From the NCBI GenBank assembly GCA_016719395.1, contig JADJZF010000007.1, positions 1 through 64,000 on the forward strand: a stretch of 64,000 nucleotides of DNA, read 5' to 3'. Positions 46,396 to 55,867 of this stretch are shown here, piece by piece. The DNA is from Candidatus Amarobacter glycogenicus (lineage in GTDB: Bacteria > Chloroflexota > Dehalococcoidia > Tepidiformales > Tepidiformaceae). How positions within the stretch are numbered: position 1 is the stretch's first letter; every line of letters starts with the position of its first letter. The position numbers and the translations under genes were made by a program. The notes beneath the pieces are model-generated. The model was not told the DNA's origin. It was given only the letters and a program-made list of their open reading frames with translations, and ran no database searches.

Positions 46396-47677
46396 ATGCC
46401 GCCCGTACTCCCGTTCCCCGCCCTCGAAACAACCCTCCCCAACGGCCTCCGCATCATCGCGCTGAACACTGGCTTCCCCAACCTCGTCTCGCTCCAGATC
46501 CCCGTCCAGACCGGCTCCCGGAACGAGGTCGAGTCCGGCAAGTCGGGCTTCGCCCATTTCTTCGAACACATGATGTTCCGTGGCACCGAGCGTTTCCCGG
46601 CCGAGGCCTACCAGGAAGTCATCACTCGTGCTGGCGCCCGCCAGAACGCCTACACCACCGACGACTACACCAACTACCACATCACGTTCGCGAAGGAAGA
46701 CCTGGACCGCCTCCTCGAACTCGAAGCCGACCGCTTCATGAACCTGCGCTACAGCGAGTCTGACTTCAAGACCGAAGCGCGCGCCATCCTCGGCGAGTAC
46801 AACAAGAGCGCCGCTGACCCGCTGACCAAGCTCTTCGAAGTCCAGCGCCAGCACGCCTACTCCACCCACACCTACAAGCACACCACCATGGGCTTCATCG
46901 CCGACATCGAAGACATGCCCAACCAGTTCGAGTACTCGCGCACCTTCTTCGAACGCTGGTACCGCCCCGAGTACGCCACCGTCATCATCGCCGGCGACAT
47001 TGACCCCGAGGCCGCCACCGCGATGGTCGAGAAGCACTGGTCAAGCTGGCGCCCTGGCAGTGGGACGCCCGTCCCCGTTCCGCCCGAACCGGCTCAATCT
47101 GCCCCCGTTGTCGTCCACCACCGATGGGACTCGCCGACCCTGCCATGGGTCACCATCGGTTTCCACGGGCCAGCCTTTTCCGCGACGGAGAAGGAGTACG
47201 TCGCACTCGATTTCGTCTTTGACCTTCTCTTCGGGGAAACATCCGACCTCTATCGTCGCCTCGTGGAACGCGAACAGGTCGTGGACCAGCTGTTCCCGTA
47301 CCTGCCCGCGTCGCAGGACCCGGGGCTGGCTACGATCATGGCCCGCGTCAAGCGCCCCGAGGACACCGTCTACGTCCGCGATGCGATCGCCCAAACGCTC
47401 GCCGAAGCTGCCGCGAAGCCGGTCCCATCCAAACGTCTTGAGGCCGCGAAGTCGCACGCCCGCTATTCCTTCGTACGGACGCTGGACAACTCCGAGTCCA
47501 TCGCCTCGACGCTGGCCCGTTTCCGTCCGCTTCGAACGCCGTTATGACACGTTAAATGAACTCTTCGAGACGTACGACGCATGCACTGCCGACGACCTGC
47601 TTGCGGTGGCGCGGAAGTACCTGCGCCTGCCAACCTGGTGGTCGCGACGCTCTCCCCACGACCCACTGCCAGACGCC
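46396..47677 (+). CDS. M16-family zinc peptidase, first of a pair, frameshifts near its 3' end
   Basis: Pitrilysin/insulinase-like peptidase. The inverted zinc motif is GFAHFFEHMMFRG (HxxEH) near residue 52, with the distal Glu in EARAILGEYNKSAADP. It is followed by STHTYKHTTMGFIADIEDMP and PEYATVIIAGDIDPEAATAM. The second half has WVTIGFHGPAFSATEKEYVA and LYRRLVEREQVVDQ. The frame breaks at about 47522 and again at about 47628, after which expected C-terminal segments continue in other frames (RFERRYDTLNELFETYD; YLRPANLVVATLSP). The exact stop cannot be fixed; I end it where the next gene may start. Confidence 0.85.
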
Positions 47678-49136
47678 ATGGCCAGCCGCCCCCACGCTGC
47701 GCGCCGGTCCGCCGCCCTCACCATCAAGGCCATTTCCCAACTCCGTCGCCGCTGGTGCGCTTAAGCTGCTCTTCACCACCGGTTCGTCCGACGACCCTGC
47801 AGCAAACACGGCCTCGCCGCACTCAGCGCCTCGATGATCACAGAAGCGGGCAGCGCCGAGCAGCCCTTCGACGAGATAACTCGGGGCCTCTTTCCCCTCG
47901 CCGCATCCTTTTCGGCGCAAGTCGACCGCGACATGACCACGTTCACGGGCGTCGCCCATCGCGACACGCTCGACCGGTTCCTCGAAGTCGCCCTGCCGCA
48001 GCTCCTCTCGCCCGGATTCCGCGAGGAAGACTTCTCGCGTTTGAAGGCGCAGCACCTCAACGAGCTGACGCAGGACTTGAGATCGAACAACGAAGAGGAG
48101 CTGGGGAAAGAGCGGCTCCAGGAACTCCTATTCGCCGGGACGCCGTACGGTCACACCACACTCGGCTCCATTTCCGGGCTTACCGCGATCACACTGGACG
48201 ACGTGCGTCAGTTTGTCCCCCGCCACTACACCCGGGCCAACCTGGTTCTCGGCATCACCGGGGACATTGCGCCCGCCGCGGGAGACGCGCTCAAACAGGC
48301 CCTCGGTGCACTGCCCGAAGGCAAGCCTCGCCTCGCTTACCCCGTCACCGGCAACCAGCCGCACGGGCTCCGCGTGGAGGTCATCGAGAAGGACACGCGC
48401 TCGGTCGGGGTCTCGATCGGTCACCCCATCGCCATTCGTCGCGGCCACCCCGACTTCGTCGCGCTGTGGCTCGCCCGCGCCTGGCTCGGTGAGCACCGGG
48501 CATCCAACGGCCGCCTCTACAACCGCATCCGGGAAGTGCGCGGGATGAACTATGGCGACTATGCCTACATCGAGGCATTCCCCCGCGGCATGTACCAGTT
48601 CTTCCCCGACCCGAACCTCGGGCGAAGGGCCCAGCTATTCGAACTCTGGCTCCGGCCGCTCCGCCCCGAGCAGGCGGTGTTCGGGCTCAAGCTTGCCCTC
48701 TCCGAATTGCGAAAAATGGTGGAAATCGGCATTCCCACGGAGGAATTCGAAGCCACCCGCGAATACCTGGCGAAGAACGTCTTTGTCCTCACAAAGACCC
48801 AGGACCAACAACTCGGCTATGCCCTCGATAGCGACTGGTACGGGATCCCCGAGTACACCGGCTACATCCGCGAAGAACTGGCGAAACTCACGGCCGAGCG
48901 CGTGAATGAAGTCATCCGGGCGCACATCTCCCCGGACAACCTCCAAATCGTCATGATCCTCGGCGAACGCCGCGGCCCTGCGCGACCAGCTTCTCTCCTC
49001 GGTGCCGGCAACGATCGCATACGACGGCGAAAAAGCCGGCCCCCTGCTGGTCGAGGACCGCGAAGTCGGAGCGTATCCACTTGGGTTGGCTCCTGAGCAC
49101 ATCCGGATCACGCCGCTGGACGCCGTCTTCGCCTGA
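47678..49136 (+). CDS. M16-family peptidase-like partner, several frameshifts
   Basis: Second M16 protein. The pieces SPLVRLKLLFTTGSSDDP, HGLAALSASMITEAGSAEQP and LSPGFREEDFSRLKAQHLNE, then YGHTTLGSISGLTAITLDDV and YTRANLVLGITGDIAP follow the M16 layout. The zinc motif HxxEH is not seen: the corresponding helix reads HGLAALSASM, so this is the inactive partner usual for M16 heterodimers. Frame breaks occur near 47740, 47760, 47808 and 48965; after the last, NAAALRDQLLSSVPATIAYD continues to a TGA at 49136. The N-terminus is uncertain (ATG 47678 is a guess). Confidence 0.8.
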
Positions 49137-49291
49137 ACCCGCGAAGCCCTGGAGTGCCAGTGGCGCCAGGCTGGTCGCTATAGCTGGGATCGGCTCGGTG
49201 GCCTGCCCTGATGGAGGTATCCGCCGCCACCAGGCTTGTCGTAAGCGATGAGGACCCGGAACTCGTCCGCCGCTCGAATCCCGGAGGCACT

Positions 49292-49870
49292 TCACGCCTT
49301 CGTGAACTGCGCCAGCAACTGGTGCGCTGACTCTTCGAAACGGCCTGGATCCCCATACGAACGGGCAACGAGCATCGCGCCCTCGAGCGTACCCAGGAGC
49401 AGCCTCGCAGCCCCGAGGGCGCTTCCCTCGTATCGCAACGAGCCGGCTTCACGCCCCTGCTCAAGCACATTCGTCAGCCAGGTTTCGTTCAGGTCGAAGA
49501 ACCGCCGGATCTCGTCCCCCATCGCCGGGGGCAGGGTCGTGACTTCCGCGGCCAGCATGCCGCACAGACAGAGGCGCTCTCCCGCGATGACGCCGGTGTA
49601 CAGGCTGACGTAGCGCTCCAGCCTCTCCGGCGCGTCTGGCGCGCGCACACCGATCTCCGCCAGGGCCACTTCGAAAGTGTCGCTGTACCGCACGATGAGT
49701 TGCCGGCCGAGTTCCGCCTTCGTCCGGAAGTGATAGTGCAGGCTCGCTTTGGTAAGCCCTACGGCCTCCGAGATGTCGGCGTAGCTAAACCCGTTGAATC
49801 CCCTCGTCTGCGTTAGCGCCTCCGCGGCATCGAGGATCACCTTTGCCGTTGCACCCTTTTCCAGCTTCAT
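49292..49870 (-). CDS. TetR-family transcriptional regulator
   Basis: 192 aa with a TetR helix-turn-helix: AKVILDAAEALTQTRGFNGF, YADISEAVGLTKASLHYHF, then TKAELGRQLIVRY. The C-terminal ligand domain contains FFDLNETWLTNVLEQGRE and ALGAARLLLGTLEGAMLVAR, as in regulators of the YcdC/AcuR-like group. It is divergent from a small cupin gene across a 108-base region with matching half-sites, so it probably represses itself and the cupin in response to a small ligand. Confidence 0.92.
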   Translation of the reverse strand: MKLEKGATAKVILDAAEALTQTRGFNGFSYADISEAVGLTKASLHYHFRTKAELGRQLIVRYSDTFEVALAEIGVRAPDAPERLERYVSLYTGVIAGERLCLCGMLAAEVTTLPPAMGDEIRRFFDLNETWLTNVLEQGREAGSLRYEGSALGAARLLLGTLEGAMLVARSYGDPGRFEESAHQLLAQFTKA

Positions 49871-49880
49871 GCTCGCAATC

Positions 49881-49930
49881 CTACCAAAACTGGATCGTTC
49901 ATCTTGACAGGCTATCTACTAGTTGGTAGA
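49881..49930. promoter_or_regulatory. Divergent promoter/operator region of the TetR and cupin genes
   Basis: CTACCAAAAC (49881-49890) recurs inverted as AGTTGGTAG (49921-49929), and CTACTAGTTGGTAG is itself palindromic. TTGACA (49904-49909) and TAGACA 17 bases later form a plausible promoter for the cupin gene, with the operator overlapping the -10. This fits TetR-type repression. Confidence 0.6.
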
Positions 49931-49978
49931 CACACGTCGGCATTCCACAGGAATGACCCTCACGCAGGAAGAAGTGAC

Positions 49979-50347
49979 ATGACCATCACATTGCAGGCAA
50001 CTGAGCACAAGACCTTCGCGAAGCCCGAAGAAACCCGCGAGTTTCCTAACGGGCGCGCTGAAATCCTTCAGGTTGGCGGCGCGGCCATCGGCCGGCTGTC
50101 CTTCGAACCAGGTTGGCGTTGGTCCAACGATGTGAAGCCCCTTGCCGGGACTTCCAGCTGCGAAGCCCCCCACTTCCAGTACCACGTCAGCGGCCAGCTC
50201 GGCATTCGGATGGACGATGGCACCGAAATCGTCGCGGGACCCGGCGACATCACCTCGCTCCCGAGCGGCCACGACGCCTGGGTCATCGGCGATGAACCCG
50301 TCGTCACGATCGACTGGTACGGTGCAACCGATTACGCCCGCGCCTGA
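49979..50347 (+). CDS. Small cupin protein
   Basis: 122 aa, a single conserved beta-barrel: GRLSFEPGWRWSNDVKPLAG, CEAPHFQYHVSGQLGIRMDD with two possible metal His, and GTEIVAGPGDITSLPSGHD. The pattern is that of small cupins used in sensing or in ring-opening and isomerase reactions. The ATG at 49979 follows a purine-rich AGGAAGAAG. It is probably controlled by the divergent TetR regulator. The reaction is unknown. Confidence 0.85.
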   Translation: MTITLQATEHKTFAKPEETREFPNGRAEILQVGGAAIGRLSFEPGWRWSNDVKPLAGTSSCEAPHFQYHVSGQLGIRMDDGTEIVAGPGDITSLPSGHDAWVIGDEPVVTIDWYGATDYARA

Positions 50348-50350
50348 CCG

Positions 50351-52411
50351 CTACCCAAGTAACGCCACGAGTTCCTCGGGTGTGCGTGCCGGCATGAGGC
50401 ACATCATGTTCTCGCAAACGTAGGCGAGGGCTGCGTCCCCGCTCGGCTCGCGGCCCTCGAACATCGGCAGGCCATCCGCGTCGGCCGTCGGCGCGATGGC
50501 CGTCCACGGGAGGAACCGGGTAGCGGCGGCATCCTCGAATGCGACTCGCCGCTCGGGTGGCCCGACGATAACGAGTTCCCGGCCCGGTGTAGCCAGGAAC
50601 TCGATCACCTGGAGGATCGTTCCGAACCCGGGGACGGCTCGTAACAGGTGGTCGGCGACCTGCCCCGCGACTTCCTCCGCCTGCAGCTCCCAGTCGTTTC
50701 TTCCGTAGTAGCGGCCCAACCAGAGCCCCAACAACGCGGCAGCTCCATTTCCGGATGGAGTCGCTGCATCGAAGAATGCTTTCTGCCGGAGCAGAAGGGG
50801 CTCGCTGTCAGCCGGCGTTTCGAAAAATCCCCCTCCTTCGACGTCCCGGAAGCGGCTGAGGACGGCTTCCCAGAGTTCCCTCGCCCACTCCAGGAGTGCC
50901 ATGTCCCCGGTGAGCTTGAACAGCTCGACCAGGCCCAGGCCCACGAAGCAGTAGTCATCGAGCATGCCTTCGACTTTGGCCTGGCCAGCCTTCCACGTAT
51001 GCGACAGGCGACCCTCCCGCCATGCGGACGAGCGAATGAAGGCCGCCAGTTCCGCTGCCGCGACCTGGTAGCGGACTTCCCCGAGGACCCGCCCGGCCTC
51101 GGCGAACGCGGCCATCGCCAGCCCGTTCCAGTTGGTGAGCACTTTGTCGTCGAGTGCGGGCGGAATCCGCTTCGCCCGCACGGCGAGCATCGCCTCGGCT
51201 GCTGCCTCCACGCGTTCGAGCACCGTCTCCGGCGGCACGGAGAAGCGCATCACGAGGTCTTCGAGGTTCGCCCGGGCACTTAGCACGTTGCGCCCGACGA
51301 GCTCGGGGTTGTGCGGGTCGCGGAAGTTGCCATCCCTGGTTAGGCCGTACCATGCCAGCACCAGTTGCGCGTCGTCGCCCGCCACCTCGCGGATCTCTTC
51401 GGCGGTCCAGACGTAGTACTTGCCCTCAATTCCTTCGCTGTCCGCATCGAGTGCCGCGTAGAACCCGCCCTCATCGTCCCGCATCTCCTCCAGGAGAAAG
51501 TCGAGCGTCTCTCTCACGATGCGGGCAAAGCCCTCATCCTTCGTCACCTGGTACGCATTGAGATAGACGCGGGCGAGCTGGGCGTTGTCGTAGAGCATCT
51601 TCTCGAAGTGCGGGACCATCCATTCGCTGTCGACGCTGTACCGCGAAAACCCACCGCCCAGCTGGTCGTACATCCCTCCCGTTGCCATTGCGCGGAGGGT
51701 GTGTACCACCATGTCCAGGGCGGACTGGCCGACCTCGCTTTCCTTCTCGCGAGCGTGCACCGAGAGCAGGAAAGCGAGGTTCGACGGGCTCGGGAACTTG
51801 GGCGCAGCCCCAAAGCCGCCCCATTCCATGTCGAACGCTTCTCCAAAGAGCTCGACCGCGCGGTTCGCCGTCTGATGCGACGGCGCCTCGCCCGGCCCCG
51901 GCACGCGCTCAGCCGCCAGCTTCAAGTGGTGGGAAATCGTCTCCGCCGAACTCAATACCTCCTCGCGGGCCGAGATCCACTTCTCGTGGAGGAAGCTCAG
52001 CAATCGCCCGAAGCCGGGCCGGCCGTGTCCGTCATCGGGCGGAAAGTACGTGCCCGCGTAGAACGGCCTGCCTTCGGCGTCCATGAACACCGTCATCGGC
52101 CAGCCGCCGGACCCGGTGAGCGCCTGGACCGCCGTCATGTACACGCTGTCGACGTCAGGTCGTTCCTCTCGGTCCACCTTGATGTTGACGAAGTAGTCGT
52201 TCATGAGTGCCGCGGTGGTCCGGTCCTCGAACGATTCATGGGCCATCACGTGGCACCAGTGGCATGAGCTGTACCCGACCGAGAGCAGGATTGGCTTGTC
52301 TTCGGAGCGGGCCTTTTCGAACGCTTCGTCGCCCCACGGGTACCAGTCCACCGGGTTTCCGGCATGCTGGAGCAGGTAGGGGCTGGTCTCGTTGGCAAGG
52401 CGGTTCGGCAT
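50351..52411 (-). CDS. YyaL/DUF255 thioredoxin-domain protein
   Basis: A 686-residue protein of the SPATA20/YyaL family. The N-terminal thioredoxin-like domain carries SSCHWCHVMAHESFED (CxxC) near residue 45, after NETSPYLLQHAGNPVDWYPW. TGSGGWPMTVFMDAEGRPFY and GTYFPPDD follow. An alpha/alpha-barrel resembling N-acylglucosamine 2-epimerase makes the rest (MYDQLGGGFSRYSVDSEWMVPHFE, LTNWNGLAMAAFAEAG). Widely conserved, of unknown reaction; a redox or cellobiose-epimerase-like role has been suggested. The ATG at 52411 is chosen because MPNRLANETSPYLLQH is the family start. Confidence 0.92.
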   Translation of the reverse strand: MPNRLANETSPYLLQHAGNPVDWYPWGDEAFEKARSEDKPILLSVGYSSCHWCHVMAHESFEDRTTAALMNDYFVNIKVDREERPDVDSVYMTAVQALTGSGGWPMTVFMDAEGRPFYAGTYFPPDDGHGRPGFGRLLSFLHEKWISAREEVLSSAETISHHLKLAAERVPGPGEAPSHQTANRAVELFGEAFDMEWGGFGAAPKFPSPSNLAFLLSVHAREKESEVGQSALDMVVHTLRAMATGGMYDQLGGGFSRYSVDSEWMVPHFEKMLYDNAQLARVYLNAYQVTKDEGFARIVRETLDFLLEEMRDDEGGFYAALDADSEGIEGKYYVWTAEEIREVAGDDAQLVLAWYGLTRDGNFRDPHNPELVGRNVLSARANLEDLVMRFSVPPETVLERVEAAAEAMLAVRAKRIPPALDDKVLTNWNGLAMAAFAEAGRVLGEVRYQVAAAELAAFIRSSAWREGRLSHTWKAGQAKVEGMLDDYCFVGLGLVELFKLTGDMALLEWARELWEAVLSRFRDVEGGGFFETPADSEPLLLRQKAFFDAATPSGNGAAALLGLWLGRYYGRNDWELQAEEVAGQVADHLLRAVPGFGTILQVIEFLATPGRELVIVGPPERRVAFEDAAATRFLPWTAIAPTADADGLPMFEGREPSGDAALAYVCENMMCLMPARTPEELVALLG

Positions 52412-52508
52412 CGATCGAGCGTACAGGACGAGGCTCAATTCGTGGCATCAGCGCACCTTTCGTCAACGATAGCGTCCAATACTGGCTCCGCCGACGTAGA
52501 ATCCCGCC

Positions 52509-53972
52509 ATGCCCGCTGACCTCGTCATCCGCAACGCCCGCATCATCGACGGCTCCGGGGCCGCCGCCTTTCCCGCCGACATCTCGATTTCAGGCGATCG
52601 GATCACCGCAGTCGGCACCGCCGGCGCGGGCGCCCGAGAGGTCGATGCAAAGGGCCAGGTCCTCTCGCCCGGCTTCGTCGATACCCACTCCCACGATGAT
52701 GGGGCCTTCCTGATTCACCCGGACATGGCTTTCAAGCTCGCACAGGGCGTCACCACCGACATCAGTGGTAACTGCGGCTTCAGCACCATTCCCAACGAGC
52801 CAGGCCGTGAGTACATGCCGGGCGATATCTCCGGGCCAGGCACCATGTGGCGCGACCTCGAAGGCTACTTCGAAGCCTGCCTCGCGCAGAAGCCGGCCAT
52901 CAACAACGCGATGCTGGTCGGCCACAACCGCGTGCGTGCCCACGTCGTCGGACTGGAGAAAAGGCCTGCCACGGCGGCCGAAGTCGCTGAGATGTGCGGG
53001 CACATCGCGACGGCGATGGAACAGGGCGCCGTCGGCTTCTCCACCGGCCTGATCTACGAACCCGGCCGCTACAGCACGACCGACGAAGTGGTCGCCCTCG
53101 CAAAGGAGTGCCGCCCCTACGCCGGCATCTATGCGACCCACATGCGCAACGAGGGCGACAAGCTCCTCGAGGCAGTCGACGAAGCACTCCACATTGCCCG
53201 CGAGGCCGCCATCCCCCTCCACATCTCGCACCATAAGTCCGCGGGCCGCCGGAACTGGGGCCGGGTGACGGACTCGCTGGCGAAGATCGATGCTGCCAAC
53301 GCCGCCGGCATGGACGTCACACTCGACGTGTACCCCTACACCGCCGGCAGCGGTCCAATGTGGCAATACGTAAACCTCGACAGTATCGACACGGAATGGG
53401 CCGAGGGCGTCATGATCGCCAGTTGCCCGGACCACCGCGACTTCGAGGGCAGGATGGTCCCCGATATCGCCACCGAACAGGAATGGACGATCGACGAGAC
53501 TGTCCGCGAAATCGTCACCAGCCCCCGCGGCCGCCAGGTAATCTGCATTCACTTCATCATCGACGAAGCGGACATCGAGACGAATCTGCGCCACCCGAAG
53601 ATGCTCATCGGTTCCGACGGCATCCCTGAACTCAAGGGGAACCCGCACCCGCGCCTCTTTGGCACTATGCCAAGGGTTCTTGCTCGCTATGTCCGCGAAC
53701 GCAACGTCCTCACGCTTGAAGACGCTGTCCGCCGGATGACGCACGCCTCCTGCCTCCGCTTCGGCCTTGTCGACCGCGGCCTCGTCCGTGAGGGCTATTA
53801 CGCCGATCTCGTCCTCTTCGATCCGGGGGCCGTCAAGGACCTCGCAACCTACGAGCAGCCCAAGCAGGAACCGGCGGGAATCTCGATGGTCATCGTGAAC
53901 GGCGAGGTCGCTTGCGAAAACGGGAGGCACACCGGCGTCGGGAGCGGGCGCATGCTTCGCTTCAAGCGTTGA
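52509..53972 (+). CDS. Amidohydrolase, N-acyl-D-amino-acid deacylase type
   Basis: 487 aa. The N-terminal beta-sandwich starts MPADLVIRNARIIDGSG; the metal site is VDTHSHDDG (HxH) near residue 60, the bridging Cys is in SGNCGFST near 93, and IPLHISHHKSAG near 240 gives further His ligands. The C-terminal DFEGRMVPDIATE and YYADLVLFDPG are usual. D-aminoacylases remove acyl groups from D-amino acids; related enzymes act on other N-acyl compounds, so the exact substrate is open. Confidence 0.9.
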   Translation: MPADLVIRNARIIDGSGAAAFPADISISGDRITAVGTAGAGAREVDAKGQVLSPGFVDTHSHDDGAFLIHPDMAFKLAQGVTTDISGNCGFSTIPNEPGREYMPGDISGPGTMWRDLEGYFEACLAQKPAINNAMLVGHNRVRAHVVGLEKRPATAAEVAEMCGHIATAMEQGAVGFSTGLIYEPGRYSTTDEVVALAKECRPYAGIYATHMRNEGDKLLEAVDEALHIAREAAIPLHISHHKSAGRRNWGRVTDSLAKIDAANAAGMDVTLDVYPYTAGSGPMWQYVNLDSIDTEWAEGVMIASCPDHRDFEGRMVPDIATEQEWTIDETVREIVTSPRGRQVICIHFIIDEADIETNLRHPKMLIGSDGIPELKGNPHPRLFGTMPRVLARYVRERNVLTLEDAVRRMTHASCLRFGLVDRGLVREGYYADLVLFDPGAVKDLATYEQPKQEPAGISMVIVNGEVACENGRHTGVGSGRMLRFKR

Positions 53973-54072
53973 GAGGGCCGGAGCCAGCGCTATCCGATCG
54001 GTGGCGCAACAGGCCGTAAGCATCCCACCCCGTATAGTCCGCCACTACTTCCCTCTTTTCGGAGCACCCACC

Positions 54073-54978
54073 ATGCAGATGCCTGCTGTTTCCCTCGCCG
54101 CCGCGCCCGGACGGCGCAAGTGGACCGTCGAAATCGCCCAGAAACTCGAAGAAAAAGGCTTCCAGGGGATCTATTGCGCCAGCTTCGGCGACGGCATGGG
54201 CCTCTGCCTCTCCATGGCCCACGCGACCCGGACCATCAAGTTCGGCACATCGATCATGCCGATCTACTACCGCGTGCCGTTCGACCTCGCCCAATCCGCT
54301 GCCTACATCCACGAGATCAGCGATGGCCGCTTCTACCTGGGGATCGGTGTGAGCCACGAACCTGCACTTGTCCGCATGGGCGTGAAGGCGGGCAAACCAC
54401 TGACGGACACGCGCAACTACGTGGCCGCGATGCGCGCGGCCGCCCAGCAAACAGGGCCTCTACCGCCCATCGTCCTGGCCACCCTCCGTACGAGGATGGT
54501 CGAACTCTCTACCGAAATCGCCGAAGGGGCGGTCTGGGCCAACGGTTCTCGCTCTCATATGGCCGATTCGCTCTCCCACATTCCGGCCACGAAGCGTGAA
54601 GGCGACTTCTTCATCGGCGACATGATCCCCACCTGCATCGACGACAACGACCCGGCGGCAGCGGCGAACGTCAGCAAGCGGACCCTGACCAGCTATCTGA
54701 TGCTCCCCAACTACCGGAACTACTGGAAGGAAGCCGGTTATGTAGAGGAGATGGAGGCGATCGAATCCGCGCTCGAACGGCGCGACCGTGACGCCCTCCC
54801 CGGCCTCATGACCGATCGCTGGCTCGCCGATTCGACGCTCTTCGGCACCCGGAAGCATGTACTGGAAGGTCTCGAAGCCTGGTTCGCTGCCGGCGTAAAG
54901 ACCCCCATCCTTGTCCCTTCCTCCACCAGCGGCGGCCAGGTGAAGGCCATGGACGAACTCTTCGCAGCCTTCGCCTGA
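54073..54978 (+). CDS. LLM-class flavin/F420-dependent oxidoreductase
   Basis: 301 aa luciferase-like TIM barrel: IAQKLEEKGFQGIYCASFGDG, ATRTIKFGTSIMPIYYRVP, SDGRFYLGIGVSHEPALVRMG and IVLATLRTRMVELSTEIAEGA. The ATG at 54073 is selected because upstream residues are not conserved. It is distinct from the relative at 15249, sharing only the fold. It may act downstream of the amidohydrolase, 100 bases upstream on the same strand, but no pathway is evident. Confidence 0.85.
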   Translation: MQMPAVSLAAAPGRRKWTVEIAQKLEEKGFQGIYCASFGDGMGLCLSMAHATRTIKFGTSIMPIYYRVPFDLAQSAAYIHEISDGRFYLGIGVSHEPALVRMGVKAGKPLTDTRNYVAAMRAAAQQTGPLPPIVLATLRTRMVELSTEIAEGAVWANGSRSHMADSLSHIPATKREGDFFIGDMIPTCIDDNDPAAAANVSKRTLTSYLMLPNYRNYWKEAGYVEEMEAIESALERRDRDALPGLMTDRWLADSTLFGTRKHVLEGLEAWFAAGVKTPILVPSSTSGGQVKAMDELFAAFA

Positions 54979-55015
54979 ACTGCGCGGTACCCCCGTCTGG
55001 ACGACAATAGCCTCG

Positions 55016-55783
55016 GTGCTCGAACAGGAACTGAAGGTCGCGGTCGATGCTGCCCTCGAGGCGGGGGTAGAAGTCGCCCGGCTTCGGCGTGACGGCGTCC
55101 GTTACGGGCGCAAAGATGGCTGGGAGCTCGTCTCCGAAGCGGACATCCGCGCCGCCGAAATGCTGCACGCCGCTCTCACCGGAGCATTCCCCTCCGACGG
55201 TTGGCTGAGCGAAGAACACCGCGACACCTCCGAGCGACTCGGCCGTGACCGCGTCTGGATCGTGGACCCAATCGATGGGACCAGGGAGTACCTCCAGGGC
55301 ATCGACGAGTACGCCATCTCGATCGGCCTTGCCATCGGCGGCCTTCCGGTGCTCGGTGTCGTCCATAACCCCGCCACGGGCGAGTTGTTCGCCGCCGAGT
55401 GCCTCTCTGCCCCGGAAAGGGTGCCGACGGAATCTACCGGCCACTCCATCGAGGTGCTGGTGGGGCGCGGCGAACAACTACACGACGAACTCCCGCCCCT
55501 CCCCGAGGGGACGGAAACGCGCGGCGTCGGCAGCGTCGCATACCGGCTCGCGCTTCTTGCGAGCGGCCAGGGAAACGCCGCCCTCAGCGGTCACGGCCGC
55601 GCCGAGTGGGATGTCGCCGCGGGGATCGCGCTTTGTCGGGCGGCCGGACTCCGCGCATCCGATATCTTCGGCGAAGCGATGCCGTTCAACCAGGCGGATC
55701 CCTACGTCCGCGGCCTGCTCGTGGCGGAACCAGGGCTCCATAGCCGCCTGGCCACATTCTTCCGGCGCCTCCGCAGGGAGTGA
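55016..55783 (+). CDS. Inositol-monophosphatase-family phosphatase
   Basis: 255 aa Li+-sensitive phosphatase fold. Metal ligands are in GWLSEEHRD (Glu), VWIVDPIDGTREYLQGIDEY (DPIDGT) and RAEWDVAAGIALCRAAGL (WD). It could be a 3'(2'),5'-bisphosphate nucleotidase (CysQ-like) or an inositol or fructose phosphatase. The GTG start is inferred from the alignment of LEQELKVAVDAALEAG. It ends just before the convergent tilS 3' end. Confidence 0.9.
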   Translation: MLEQELKVAVDAALEAGVEVARLRRDGVRYGRKDGWELVSEADIRAAEMLHAALTGAFPSDGWLSEEHRDTSERLGRDRVWIVDPIDGTREYLQGIDEYAISIGLAIGGLPVLGVVHNPATGELFAAECLSAPERVPTESTGHSIEVLVGRGEQLHDELPPLPEGTETRGVGSVAYRLALLASGQGNAALSGHGRAEWDVAAGIALCRAAGLRASDIFGEAMPFNQADPYVRGLLVAEPGLHSRLATFFRRLRRE

Positions 55784-55867
55784 CCGGCGCCACTATCAGA
55801 AGACGTCGCATCGCGCGGCGTTCCACGGACGTTCTGGCTGGGCAACCGGGTCCGACCTCGTCGCCTT

